Shown: piece after piece, positions 1 to 7,166 of the stretch
Position numbering within the stretch: the first letter of the stretch is position 1
How the letters are laid out: each line of letters begins with the position of its first letter
Assembly (NCBI GenBank): GCA_964487285.1
Contig: CAZAPZ010000015.1
Span: forward strand, 1-23,506
Direction: 5' to 3'
DNA length: 23,506 nt
From: CAZAPZ01 sp964487285
Lineage (GTDB): Bacteria > Campylobacterota_A > Desulfurellia > JAADFJ01
The notes under the pieces: generated by a model
Told to the model about the DNA's origin: nothing
Seen by the model: only the letters and a program-made list of their open reading frames with translations
The model's database searches: none
Translations under genes and position numbers: made by a program

Positions 1-1
1 T

Positions 2-874
2 ACTCATATGTTTACCGGCATATACTACAATGCGTATAAAGGTCCTCGCCAATTGGTATGGGTAATCGGCTGGATAATTTATATGATTATGATACTTTCG
101 GTTTTAACAGGTTATCTTCTTCCTCAAGGTCAGCTCTCATACTGGGCAACCGAAGTTGTAAGCGAAATGCCGACTGCTATTCCACTTGACATAATGGAGA
201 AAGTATCAATATGGATAAAAGGCGGATTTGCAATAGGCGATCTTACCATAACAAGATTGTTTGCACTTCATGTAGTGTTCCTTCCGCTCGTTTTAATAGG
301 TTTTGTCTTTCTGCATATACAATTTTTTCATCAAACAGGCGTTACAAGTCCTGACGGCAGAGAACTTAAAGGAAACGAAAAAGAAACAGTTCCTTTCTTT
401 TATATCACATTTAAAGAAGGTGTGATTATTTCACTTGTGCTCGCTCTATTTTCGTATTTTATCTTTTTCGACCCGGCGCCTTTTACACCTGCGGCAAATT
501 ATGCTCCTGCTAATCCTATGCATACACCCAGTGATATAGCTCCTGAATGGTATCTCACATCATTTTACGAAATTTTCAGATCTATACCGAACAAATTTCT
601 TGGTTTTATGGCAACAAATATGTTTCTAATCTTCCTACTAATTCTACCTATTTTAGATACTTCCAAGAAAAAGCCGGCATCAAAACGACCGCTTTTCTAC
701 TTTGGTTATCTGATCTTCTTAATTTCTTTTACCGTTCTTGCTATTGAAGGTACGCAGCCTGCAACACCGCATGCGGCTCTAATGGGAAAAATATTTTTTA
801 TAATTAATATGCTATTCTTTATAAGCTTACCGATTATTTCACACTTTGAGAAAAAGAAGGAGGCGGTAAATTGA
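2..874 (+). CDS. Cytochrome b (bc1/b6f family), 5' end outside the window
   Basis: Membrane subunit of a quinol:cytochrome c oxidoreductase; it carries the two b hemes and the quinol sites. The reading frame is open to the left edge, and the ATG at 8 is an internal Met: a His codon sits just before it, in the place of a heme-ligand His (H-x3-GIYY, like the family's HxxRGLYY). Counting from that Met, the second ligand pair is H88 and H103, with 14 residues between them. This is the b6-type spacing; mitochondrial-type cytochrome b has 13. The Qo-site motif PEWY is at 179-182, followed by hydrophobic helices to the C terminus, so the b6-like and subunit-IV-like halves are fused in one chain. The expected PWGQ reads PQGQ. 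Its stop overlaps the TTG start of the next gene by 4 bases. The family assignment is secure; only the N-terminal quarter is missing. Confidence 0.93.
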   Translation, partial: THMFTGIYYNAYKGPRQLVWVIGWIIYMIMILSVLTGYLLPQGQLSYWATEVVSEMPTAIPLDIMEKVSIWIKGGFAIGDLTITRLFALHVVFLPLVLIGFVFLHIQFFHQTGVTSPDGRELKGNEKETVPFFYITFKEGVIISLVLALFSYFIFFDPAPFTPAANYAPANPMHTPSDIAPEWYLTSFYEIFRSIPNKFLGFMATNMFLIFLLILPILDTSKKKPASKRPLFYFGYLIFLISFTVLAIEGTQPATPHAALMGKIFFIINMLFFISLPIISHFEKKKEAVN

Positions 875-1518
875 AGTTTATACGTTCGGTCCCAATTGTT
901 ATAATTATTTTCGGTCTATTTTATGTATTGTGGAGCGGTGTTTTGGAACACTCGGAGTGGAAACTGCCTCAATCAGCCAAAGCTATAAAAGCCAAAATAA
1001 GTGAAAAGCAGTTATCAAGTGAAGGAGAAAAAACAATTAAATTATACTGCACTGCATGCCATTCTATGCGTTATAAAAAAATCTATCCTTCATTCGTTAA
1101 TGCTCCGAATGTTAAACCCTTATTTAAAGTTCTTATGAAAAAGGATTACGGATTTCTAACAAAAGATGTTTATAGATCTGTTTTTGCGCTCCAGTTAAAT
1201 GGACTTAAAGCGGCATTCGGCCAAATTCCACCTGATCTATCAACAGTATATGCTTATATTGGTGAAGGAAAATTATTTAATTTTATAAAAAATCCTAAAA
1301 AAGTGATGCGTGGAACAAAAATGCCTAATTTTCATCTGTCAAACAGACAGATTATGGGAATATTGGCAACTATGAAAACTGCGGTTTTCCCAACTGCAAA
1401 AGAAACTAAAAAAAGACATACTATTGGTACATTCGTAATACTTTTCTTCATATTAATGGCAGTTCTGTTTGCGCTATATAGAAAGAGCGTTTTAAAAGAA
1501 GAGGGTCTGGAAGATTGA
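871..1518 (+). CDS. Cytochrome c1-like monoheme membrane cytochrome c
   Basis: Likely electron acceptor from the Rieske centre in the bc complex, exposed on the periplasmic side. A 215-residue protein with a hydrophobic N-terminal segment (about 5-24), one heme-binding site CTACHSMRY (C60, C63, H64), a PPDLS motif at 120-124, a probable axial Met (M151 in GTKMPNF) and a C-terminal membrane anchor (about 185-203). CxxCHSMRY, PPDLS and the C-terminal anchor together are typical of cytochrome c1 rather than a generic c-type cytochrome. The start is TTG, 7 bases after a strong AAGGAGG (857-863), and overlaps the cytochrome b stop (TTGA), implying translational coupling. Whether the N-terminal segment is cleaved cannot be told; no clear signal-peptidase site is visible. 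This is the last gene of its operon. Confidence 0.88.
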   Translation: MKFIRSVPIVIIIFGLFYVLWSGVLEHSEWKLPQSAKAIKAKISEKQLSSEGEKTIKLYCTACHSMRYKKIYPSFVNAPNVKPLFKVLMKKDYGFLTKDVYRSVFALQLNGLKAAFGQIPPDLSTVYAYIGEGKLFNFIKNPKKVMRGTKMPNFHLSNRQIMGILATMKTAVFPTAKETKKRHTIGTFVILFFILMAVLFALYRKSVLKEEGLED

Positions 1519-1528
1519 TTTAAATTCT

Positions 1529-1623
1529 ATTAGAAGCGTAGATAGTAAGACCACTGCATAATTGAATAGCTTTACGCTTCTAATAATTCGGTAGGTAGAA
1601 ATCAAATAAATTTCTACCTACCG
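1529..1623. terminator. Two consecutive inverted repeats between convergent operons
   Basis: First repeat: a 12-bp perfect inverted pair, ATTAGAAGCGTA (1529-1540) and TACGCTTCTAAT (1573-1584), with a 32-base spacer. Second: a 14-bp perfect stem, CGGTAGGTAGAAAT (1589-1602) and ATTTCTACCTACCG (1610-1623), with a 7-base loop. The second reaches into the 3' end of dnaG and includes its stop codon. Neither is followed by a clear T run on either strand, so a classical Rho-independent terminator is not demonstrated. Position between two converging operons makes a bidirectional terminator or 3'-end stabilising role the simplest reading. Confidence 0.6.
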
Positions 1624-3294
1624 CTTGCTTATTAGTTCCTGCTGTTTCCTAATTAGCTCGATTGTAGGCTCACCCTTTGCAGCGGCTGATTTGATTTTTT
1701 CTATGATATTTAATCTGTCAAAACGTTTTTTAACAATTTCAAAATATGCTATACATTCGTCAAAAGCTGTTTTAGATTTTTCGGCATCAAGATTTCCTGC
1801 CAAATTCTCAGACATAATGGAACAAACGGTATCGGAACCTTGTTTATCAAGCACCTCTATAATTTTCGATATCTGACCTTCATTCTTATTAGCTGCAGCA
1901 ATAATATGTCCTGTAGTTTCCGACAATACACTCAACGCATCATCTGTGATTTGACACAGAAATGACTTATAGGATAAAATGAGGCTCAACAAAAGTTTCT
2001 CGTGATACAAAAGCCCTGACTTTTTTACTTCACCACTTCTAAAGACTTTTGCAGGACTATACGAAACACCAAGGAGTTGACCTGCTCGGTTTATCATAGT
2101 CTGCCTTATTGCAGCATCATCAATTTTGTTTATCAAAGGAATAATTTTGTTCCATATTATAACAATTTCCGAAACGGTAGCCGATGATTTTTTTAAATGT
2201 TCAACCCAAAAGTCAAATGATTCTTGGGAACTTTTTATTCTTTTAATAAATACTTCCTTTCCGTTTTTTCTAACAAAACTATCCGGATCTTCGCCATTAG
2301 AAAGCGCAACAATTGATGCATTTATACCATTTTTCAGCATGATCGGTATTGATCTTAACGATGCCTTTATTCCCGCACTATCCGAATCGTAGCAAAAATA
2401 AAATCGGTTGGTTAATCTTTTTAGCTTGGTAATATGAAACTCGCTCAATGCAGTGCCCAGTGTAGCCACGCTATTTGTTATTCCATTCTCATAAAGTGTT
2501 ATCATATCAAAATAACCTTCGCAGATAATTACATATCCTTCTTTTATAATTGACGAACGTGCTTTATCTAAGCCGAAGAGAAGATTACCTTTATTAAAAA
2601 TTTCGGTTTTGGCCGTGTTAATATATTTCGCTCTGTTTGCCTCTTCCGCTAATAGCCTGCCGCCAAAACCAACGACAACATTTCGACTCATTATTGGAAT
2701 CATTATTCTTGAACGAAATCGATCGTAAAGCTTTAGATTCTTGCTAATAACCGATATCCCTGATTTTATTATAGACGATTTGTCAAATTTGCGTAGAAGA
2801 AAGGTAGTTAAATCGTCCCATTCATCGGTGGCATAGCCAATATTAAAATAGTTTATACATTTCTCACCAATACCTCTATTAGATAGATAATTAACGGCCA
2901 ATTTATTATTTTTTAGAGTTTTGTTAAAATAATCGGCAGCGGCACTGTTTATTTCAGCTATTTTATTACCGGAATAACTTTTATGGGAAAGATGGGGTAA
3001 ATCTATGCCTACTTTAAATGCAAGTTTTGCCAATGCATCTTTAAAATCCAGCCCCTCTTTTTTCATAAGAAACGATATAACATCGCCGGATGCACCGCAG
3101 CCGAAGCAGTGAAAAAACTGTTTCTCCTGATTTACGCTGAATGATCCTGTTTTTTCCGAGTGAAAAGGACAAAGACCTACAAAGTTGTTTCCTACTTTTC
3201 TTAACGGTAGATATTCTGATATTATATCAACAATATCTACCGATTCTTTAATCCTGTCAACAGTACCTGATAGTTTAGCTCCGGTAACTTGCAT
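1618..3294 (-). CDS. dnaG: DNA primase DnaG
   Basis: Makes RNA primers at the replication fork. 558 residues, close to the usual length. Domain order: an N-terminal CHC2 zinc-binding domain (C42, H45, C63, C66 in CPFH...CFGC); the catalytic core with GFGGRLL at about 209-215; the TOPRIM fold with EGYFD (E259, D263) and the metal-binding YDSDSAG (D303, D305); then a less conserved helical C-terminal region in the position of the DnaB-helicase-interaction domain. The start is ATG, lying 20 bases inside the end of argJ, so it is the last gene of the rpsT-rplM-rpsI-argC-argJ-dnaG run and probably translationally coupled. dnaG is often linked to rpsU or rpoD; neither is adjacent here. Its stop codon lies in the arm of the 14-bp hairpin at 1589-1623. 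Confidence 0.97.
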   Translation of the reverse strand: MQVTGAKLSGTVDRIKESVDIVDIISEYLPLRKVGNNFVGLCPFHSEKTGSFSVNQEKQFFHCFGCGASGDVISFLMKKEGLDFKDALAKLAFKVGIDLPHLSHKSYSGNKIAEINSAAADYFNKTLKNNKLAVNYLSNRGIGEKCINYFNIGYATDEWDDLTTFLLRKFDKSSIIKSGISVISKNLKLYDRFRSRIMIPIMSRNVVVGFGGRLLAEEANRAKYINTAKTEIFNKGNLLFGLDKARSSIIKEGYVIICEGYFDMITLYENGITNSVATLGTALSEFHITKLKRLTNRFYFCYDSDSAGIKASLRSIPIMLKNGINASIVALSNGEDPDSFVRKNGKEVFIKRIKSSQESFDFWVEHLKKSSATVSEIVIIWNKIIPLINKIDDAAIRQTMINRAGQLLGVSYSPAKVFRSGEVKKSGLLYHEKLLLSLILSYKSFLCQITDDALSVLSETTGHIIAAANKNEGQISKIIEVLDKQGSDTVCSIMSENLAGNLDAEKSKTAFDECIAYFEIVKKRFDRLNIIEKIKSAAAKGEPTIELIRKQQELISKR

Positions 3295-4447
3295 TTATTT
3301 CAATATACCTATAGCTTAAATCTGCAGTATAAATATTGTATGAAGAATTTCCCGCTCCAAGGTCTATTGTTATTTTGAATCTGCTGCATTTCATCACGTT
3401 TGCTAATCTATTCTCATCGTAATTTTTATATTTTATACCGTTTTTACAAGCAATCTCACCATTAAACATTATGTCAACTTTGAGCGGATCAAAAACAGCT
3501 CCCGATGCTCCGGCCGCTGCATAAACTCTTCCCCAATTTGGATCTTCGCCAAAAATAGCCGTCCTAACCAATTGCGAATTGGCAATTTTTCTCGCTGCAA
3601 GTTCTGCATCATGATCTGTATTGGCATCTATAACGGTTATATTAACAAGTTTAGTCGCCCCTTCACCATCTGAAACAACTTTTAGCGATAAGCTCTTTGT
3701 TAGCTTATCAAGAGCGTAAACAAAATCATCATTATTTCCGCCTTTCTTACCCGTGGAAAATAAAAAAACAGAATCATTGGTCGACATATCTCCATCTACG
3801 CTTATTTTATTAAAAGAACAATCTACGGAGTTTCTTAGTATGCTTGCCATAGCATCTTCCGAGCTGTCGAAATCCGTAATAATAAAAACAAGCGTGGTGG
3901 CAAGATGCGGCTCTATCATTCCTGAACCTTTTGCCATAGCCCAAATATGAAACTTCTCTCCGTTACTGTCAAATGTTATCTCTTCGGTTTTTCTTTTAGT
4001 ATCTGTTGTTGTTATTGCGTCGGCTATGCTTTCGTCAAATTTAGTACAGTTTTTAATTAAACTTGATAAATGGCTTTCTATTTCAGCAACAGGTAGAGGT
4101 TCGCCTATTACACCCGTTGATGACATAAGCACATTCTCCTGTTTGACATCAGCAAGGTTAGAAACCGTTTTTGACACGGTTAAGACATTTTTTAATCCAT
4201 TTTTTCCTGTTGCGGCATTTGCATTGCCGCTATTGATCAAAACCGCTTTTAATAGACTCTTTTTTTCTAAAAGCTGTTTTGCATATATTAGAGGAGCGGC
4301 AAGGCATCTATTGCTTGTAAAACAAGCTGTCCATTTAACTAAGTTTGGAAACAGGATCAAGGCTAAATCAGGAATATTATCTTTCTTGAATCCAGAATTG
4401 CAGCTTGATGATTTAATGCCGCTTTTTTCAATCCATTTTTCTATCAT
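3275..4447 (-). CDS. argJ: Glutamate N-acetyltransferase / ornithine acetyltransferase ArgJ
   Basis: Recycles the acetyl group from N-acetylornithine to glutamate in arginine synthesis; some members also use acetyl-CoA. Visible family marks: NSGNANAATG near the N-terminal third, GSGMIEPHLATTL containing the Ala-Thr autocleavage site whose Thr becomes the catalytic nucleophile of the beta chain, SVDGDMSTND, and a C-terminal DLGAGNSSYNIYTADLSY block. The longest frame starts at a TTG at 4456. I prefer the ATG at 4447, which overlaps the argC stop as ATGA and gives about 390 residues. It lies between argC and dnaG in one dense operon. Because an argA-type gene is also present (11115-11579), ArgJ may act mainly in the cyclic transacetylation, but the sequence cannot show whether it is mono- or bifunctional. 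Confidence 0.95.
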   Translation of the reverse strand: MIEKWIEKSGIKSSSCNSGFKKDNIPDLALILFPNLVKWTACFTSNRCLAAPLIYAKQLLEKKSLLKAVLINSGNANAATGKNGLKNVLTVSKTVSNLADVKQENVLMSSTGVIGEPLPVAEIESHLSSLIKNCTKFDESIADAITTTDTKRKTEEITFDSNGEKFHIWAMAKGSGMIEPHLATTLVFIITDFDSSEDAMASILRNSVDCSFNKISVDGDMSTNDSVFLFSTGKKGGNNDDFVYALDKLTKSLSLKVVSDGEGATKLVNITVIDANTDHDAELAARKIANSQLVRTAIFGEDPNWGRVYAAAGASGAVFDPLKVDIMFNGEIACKNGIKYKNYDENRLANVMKCSRFKITIDLGAGNSSYNIYTADLSYRYIEINASYRS

Positions 4448-5457
4448 CCAAGCCAACCTGCAATAGCTTCCGTTTCACTAAATCCATAGGCAATATTCAT
4501 ATTTTGCACAGCCTGGCCCGCTGCGCCTTTTAAAAGATTGTCTATAGCAGATATAACTATAATTTTTCCGTTATGATCATCAACAGTGGCATAGAGATAA
4601 CAGTAGTTAGTTCCCGCTGCATCACTTATCTGAGGAGTATCATCCGTTATCTTCACAAATGGCTCGTTCTCATACTGTTTTTTAATTACAGACATAGCTT
4701 CATCTTTGCCAATATTTTGTAGATTATCAAGATAAATTGTCGATAGAATACCTCTTTGAATAGGCAATAGATGAGGTACGAAGGTAACCGGCAGCTTGAG
4801 CTCGGTTGATTCGAATATCGCTTCTTCAATCTCAGGTTGATGTCTATGGGAAGCTACTTTGTAAGCTTTAAAATTGTTATCAACTTTATAAAAAAGCAGG
4901 TCGCTTTTCAGCACTTTACCCGCACCTGTTACACCTGACGCAGAGTCGGCAATTGCCCAGCTGCAAAGCTTATTTTTAGCAAACGGATAAATAGATAGAG
5001 CAACTCCCGTTGCATAGCATCCTGGATTGGCTATAAGTTTGGCATTTCTTATTTTACTCCTGAAGAATTCAGGCATACCATAGACTCTACTGTTTAATTT
5101 ATCAGGGCAACAGTGAATAGCTTTATACCACTTCTCGTATCTGTTTTTACTGCTTAATCTAAAATCGGCGGAAAGATCTATCACTGGAATTGTGAGATCT
5201 TTAACTAAAAGCTGCGATACGGTATGAGGTAATGCAAGAAACACCAAATCGCAACTTCTATTTATTAATTTTGCATCAACACTACTAAATTTGGACGGAA
5301 TATTATCGTAATTAGAATTAAAGTAAGTGTTTACCGATAATTCCTTTCGACTGCCCGATCCAAGATACGTTATGGATATATATCTATGTTTTGATAATAA
5401 CCTCAGAAGCATAGATCCGGCGAAGCCGGTTACCCCGCATATCCCAACTTTCAACAT
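4444..5457 (-). CDS. argC: N-acetyl-gamma-glutamyl-phosphate reductase ArgC
   Basis: NADPH-dependent reduction of N-acetylglutamyl phosphate to the semialdehyde, the third step of arginine synthesis. 337 residues, the usual size. The N terminus carries the nucleotide-binding GICGVTGFAG glycine-rich loop (5-14); the catalytic cysteine is C147 in NPGCYAT; and HRHQPEIEEA matches the conserved His-containing loop of the family. The start is ATG with an AGGTG-type ribosome binding site about 6-10 bases upstream. It sits 40 bases after rpsI and overlaps argJ by four bases at its end. I recall rplM-rpsI-argC as a linkage found in some deltaproteobacteria; that is memory, not a search. Confidence 0.96.
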   Translation of the reverse strand: MLKVGICGVTGFAGSMLLRLLSKHRYISITYLGSGSRKELSVNTYFNSNYDNIPSKFSSVDAKLINRSCDLVFLALPHTVSQLLVKDLTIPVIDLSADFRLSSKNRYEKWYKAIHCCPDKLNSRVYGMPEFFRSKIRNAKLIANPGCYATGVALSIYPFAKNKLCSWAIADSASGVTGAGKVLKSDLLFYKVDNNFKAYKVASHRHQPEIEEAIFESTELKLPVTFVPHLLPIQRGILSTIYLDNLQNIGKDEAMSVIKKQYENEPFVKITDDTPQISDAAGTNYCYLYATVDDHNGKIIVISAIDNLLKGAAGQAVQNMNIAYGFSETEAIAGWLG

Positions 5458-5497
5458 ATTTTACACCTGCTAATTATGCAGAAAAAATAAAATCAGC

Positions 5498-5893
5498 CTA
5501 TCTCTTCGACCACTGGAACGAAGCCCTTGCGCCTTTCTTACCAGGTTTCTTACGTTCTTTAGCACGAGGATCACGCGTTAATAACCCCTTTCTCTTCAAT
5601 GATTGCCTTAAAGCAGGATCAAAAACCAAAAGCGCCTTTGAAACACCATGTCTTATAGCTTCAGACTGTGCCGCCTGTCCGCTTCCTTTTACTGTCGCCA
5701 TTATGTCAAAACTATTTTCTTTGTCAACAGCTACAAACGGTTCTTTAACGGTTGATACATAATCGGAATAGCCTTGAAAATAATCGCTGGCACTTTTCTT
5801 ATTAACACTAATTTTTCCACTTCCAAGTGAAATCCATACTCTTGCGCTAGCAGTCTTTCTGCGTCCCGTACTGTAAAATCTTTTATCTTCCAT
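5498..5893 (-). CDS. rpsI: Small-subunit ribosomal protein uS9
   Basis: Component of the 30S head whose C-terminal tail reaches the P-site tRNA. 131 residues, standard for the family. It opens with the characteristic YSTGRRKTASARVW block and ends in the basic RDPRAKERKKPGKKGARA region and the terminal SKR. The ATG overlaps the rplM stop by one base (TAATG), the usual arrangement of the rplM-rpsI pair and a sign of translational coupling. Identification is unambiguous. Confidence 0.98.
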   Translation of the reverse strand: MEDKRFYSTGRRKTASARVWISLGSGKISVNKKSASDYFQGYSDYVSTVKEPFVAVDKENSFDIMATVKGSGQAAQSEAIRHGVSKALLVFDPALRQSLKRKGLLTRDPRAKERKKPGKKGARASFQWSKR

Positions 5894-6336
5894 TATTCAT
5901 CAACCTCTTTTAAATGCATTACTTTTGGCATTTGAGCTTTATGAGGATGCTCATCTCCATTATATACTTTGAGCTTGGTTATCAATCTATTGGATAATCT
6001 ATTTTTTGGAAGCATTCCTTTAACAGCATGTGTAATTACATATTTAGGGCTCTTCTTCAACATCTCTCTTGCAGTTGTCTCTTTCAAGCCTCCAATATAT
6101 CCTGAATATCTTCTGTAAAGCTTATTATCCATCTTGTTGCCTGTCAAAACAACCTTAGCGGCATTTATAACAACAACAAAATCTCCTGTATCAATAAACG
6201 GCGTGTAAATAGGTTTATCTTTACCCATCAGCACCATTGCTATTTTTGAAGCAAGTTTGCCGAGAACCATATTTTCCGCATCTATAACATGCCAATTTCT
6301 GATTTGCTCATTTTGTTTTGCAAATGTAGTACGCAT
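5893..6336 (-). CDS. rplM: Large-subunit ribosomal protein uL13
   Basis: Early-assembling 50S protein. 147 residues with the family blocks NWHVIDAENMVLGKLASKIA, KDKPIYTPFIDTGDFVVVIN, the YRRYSGYIGG segment and VKGMLPKNRL. Its start overlaps the last base of rpsT by one base and its end overlaps rpsI by one base, so rpsT, rplM and rpsI form a gap-free translational series. The only unusual point is that rpsT directly precedes the rplM-rpsI pair; in enterobacteria rpsT stands alone. Confidence 0.98.
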   Translation of the reverse strand: MRTTFAKQNEQIRNWHVIDAENMVLGKLASKIAMVLMGKDKPIYTPFIDTGDFVVVINAAKVVLTGNKMDNKLYRRYSGYIGGLKETTAREMLKKSPKYVITHAVKGMLPKNRLSNRLITKLKVYNGDEHPHKAQMPKVMHLKEVDE

Positions 6337-6635
6337 TATTTCTCTCCAATCACCTTGTTTGCCTTCTTGAATTTTTTATTAATTATTATAGTCAGTCTGC
6401 TTGTAATACGCTTGGCTCTGCCTACCGGAATAATACCCTTTGATTTAGCATGATTGGTAACAGAAACAGCGCTGTTGAGTTTTTTTTGCGCTTCCTCAAT
6501 GCTGATATCACTATCAGTCGCCAACCCCTTAATATCTTTTATAGCATTTTTTAATTGCGTACGATAAACTTTATTTTCCCCGTATCTTTTCTTGCTTTGA
6601 CGAATGCTTTTTTTTGTTGATTTATGATGTGCCAA
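6336..6635 (-). CDS. rpsT: Small-subunit ribosomal protein bS20
   Basis: Binds 16S rRNA in the 30S body. The product begins MAHHKSTKKSIRQSKKR and ends in a basic helical segment, as in canonical bS20. Two TTG codons stand in tandem at 6638 and 6635. The second gives the canonical MAHHKS start and lies 5 bases after a perfect AAGGAGGA (6641-6648), whereas the first leaves only 2 bases, so I choose 6635 (99 residues). No ATG is available. It leads the ribosomal-protein/arginine/primase operon, behind its own promoter and a structured leader. In E. coli bS20 is autoregulated at translation and also starts at a non-AUG codon (UUG), so the weak start here may likewise be part of expression control. 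Confidence 0.95.
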   Translation of the reverse strand: MAHHKSTKKSIRQSKKRYGENKVYRTQLKNAIKDIKGLATDSDISIEEAQKKLNSAVSVTNHAKSKGIIPVGRAKRITSRLTIIINKKFKKANKVIGEK

Positions 6636-6640
6636 CAAAT

Positions 6641-6648
6641 TCCTCCTT
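6641..6648 (-). promoter_or_regulatory. Ribosome binding site deciding the rpsT start
   Basis: AAGGAGGA on the minus strand, the strongest Shine-Dalgarno sequence in this operon. It lies 5 bases before the second of two tandem TTG codons and 2 bases before the first, favouring the start at 6635. Confidence 0.8.
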
Positions 6649-6666
6649 ATTTTCTACAACCAATAC

Positions 6667-6730
6667 TTATAGCTCACCTTGCGTGCTAAATACAATTTTA
6701 GTGGCAATAGTAGCGTAACGTGAGTTATAA
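6667..6730 (-). promoter_or_regulatory. Inverted repeat and hairpin at the rpsT promoter/leader
   Basis: TTATAGCTCAC (6667-6677) and GTGAGTTATAA (6720-6730) form an 11-bp near-perfect inverted pair whose right arm covers the -10 element of the rpsT promoter. Between them is a second stem, TTGC/GCAA plus CTAAA/TTTAG (6679-6707), with a small internal loop. The inner stem would be transcribed in the rpsT leader. The outer repeat extends upstream of the likely transcription start and therefore reads better as DNA symmetry, such as an operator. Role not known. Confidence 0.4.
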
Positions 6731-6752
6731 CATGCATAATCGGAAAAATCAA
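6724..6752 (-). promoter_or_regulatory. Sigma70-type promoter for the rpsT operon
   Basis: On the minus strand: TTGATT (6747-6752), a 17-base spacer, then TATAAC (6724-6729) preceded by TGT, an extended -10. The predicted transcript starts near 6717, leaving a leader of about 80 bases before rpsT. It is correctly placed in the 139-base gap between the IscU-like gene and rpsT. Confidence 0.65.
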
Positions 6753-6774
6753 GCCATTTATTAAAATAAGTTTT

Positions 6775-7164
6775 TTATGATCTCTCCAATTCCCTCATTG
6801 CCCTGGAAAGTGTCTTTCTTGCCATAATAAAATGATCATAACAGGATTTAGATGTTTCACCTAAAAGATTATCAAACTCAGCTTCTGACAATTTATCTAC
6901 CTCTCTTCTTGTTCTGCCGTTAGCAAGTCTGCATAATATGTCAGCTGCAACATACATAAACGGATCGCATGCACGACATACATATTGAAGTTTAACTACT
7001 TTGTCATCTGTCACAACACCAAACAGTGAAAGCATATCACGATTATCACCGCACATTTTTTCTTCAGCAACAAGATTAGCATCATCAATTCTACCCATAT
7101 TATTATCACGCGTGCTAAAAAGAGCTTGAAAATATTCCTTTATTTTTTTATCCCCGGCATCCAT
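6775..7164 (-). CDS. IscU/NifU N-terminal-like scaffold protein
   Basis: Probable Fe-S cluster scaffold or sulfur acceptor working with the desulfurase encoded just upstream. The longest frame begins at a TTG at 7170. I prefer the ATG at 7164, 8 bases after AAGGGG, giving 129 residues. In that numbering the CGD motif of IscU is present (C38), followed by a CRAC pair (C63, C66) and a C-terminal SCYDHFIMARKTL block (C108) in the place of IscU's HC(S)xLAxxA. Differences from classical IscU: the middle cysteine is about one residue out of register, an extra cysteine sits at C63, and the His next to the third cysteine is Ser. The fold assignment is fairly good; the scaffold function is an inference from motif order and gene pairing. 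Confidence 0.7.
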   Translation of the reverse strand: MDAGDKKIKEYFQALFSTRDNNMGRIDDANLVAEEKMCGDNRDMLSLFGVVTDDKVVKLQYVCRACDPFMYVAADILCRLANGRTRREVDKLSEAEFDNLLGETSKSCYDHFIMARKTLSRAMRELERS

Positions 7165-7166
7165 AT

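Noticed and set aside
4026..4466. 146-codon plus-strand frame across argJ.
   Set aside because: Antisense shadow of argJ/argC, no independent ribosome binding site or motif.
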